Made by a program: the position numbers and the translations under genes. Below the pieces are notes generated by a model. It was given only the letters and a program-made list of their open reading frames with translations. It had not been told where the DNA came from and ran no database searches. DNA of 6,023 nt, taken from NCBI GenBank assembly GCA_947465275.1, contig CANIAI010000163.1, positions 1-6,023 of the forward strand. Reading direction: 5' to 3'. This stretch comes from Acidobacteriota bacterium (lineage in GTDB: Bacteria > Acidobacteriota > Vicinamibacteria > Vicinamibacterales > UBA2999). The stretch's first letter is position 1. Each line of letters opens with the position of its first letter. Below are positions 6,009 to 6,023 of this stretch, piece after piece.

Positions 6009-6023
6009 GCCCGCCTTCGCGCC

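Overview
The window is a high-GC bacterial chromosomal segment (roughly 70% G+C by eye, third codon positions almost all G or C). It carries one gene fragment, three complete plus-strand genes and one minus-strand gene, packed tightly. A Kup potassium transporter, Shine-Dalgarno sites and a type II lipobox point to a bacterium. The first gene encodes a beta-RFAP synthase, an enzyme of tetrahydromethanopterin (H4MPT) synthesis. That narrows the host to lineages using this C1 carrier, such as methylotrophic proteobacteria, planctomycetes and some acidobacteria. My weak guess is an acidobacterium of the Vicinamibacteria type, but nothing here proves it.

Layout: (1) positions 2-652, plus, C-terminal two thirds of a beta-RFAP synthase cut by the window edge. 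(2) 674-2002, plus, an exported M20 metallopeptidase resembling carboxypeptidase G2. (3) 2021-3352, plus, a MatC_N-type permease of the ion-transporter (IT) kind, 18 nt after the peptidase and so very likely co-transcribed. (4) 3397-3993, minus, a small DUF4142 lipoprotein, convergent with the permease. (5) 4107-6008, plus, a full-length Kup potassium transporter, divergent from the lipoprotein across 113 nt.

The peptidase and permease look like a functional pair: an exported hydrolase that may free a glutamate-like product and a membrane carrier that may take it up. This is inference from order and family. The peptidase appears to have its own promoter inside the end of the synthase gene, with a -10 element so close to the ATG that the mRNA may be leaderless. 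A 14-nt palindrome fills part of that promoter's spacer and could be an operator. Kup and the DUF4142 lipoprotein share an intergenic region bounded by an 11-bp direct repeat.

I see no rRNA, tRNA, CRISPR array, insertion sequence, prophage or convincing riboswitch. No stretch longer than 300 nt lacks a gene. No clearly new multi-gene system is present. The most unusual points are the H4MPT gene in a bacterium, the possible leaderless promoter with internal palindrome, and the peptidase-permease unit.
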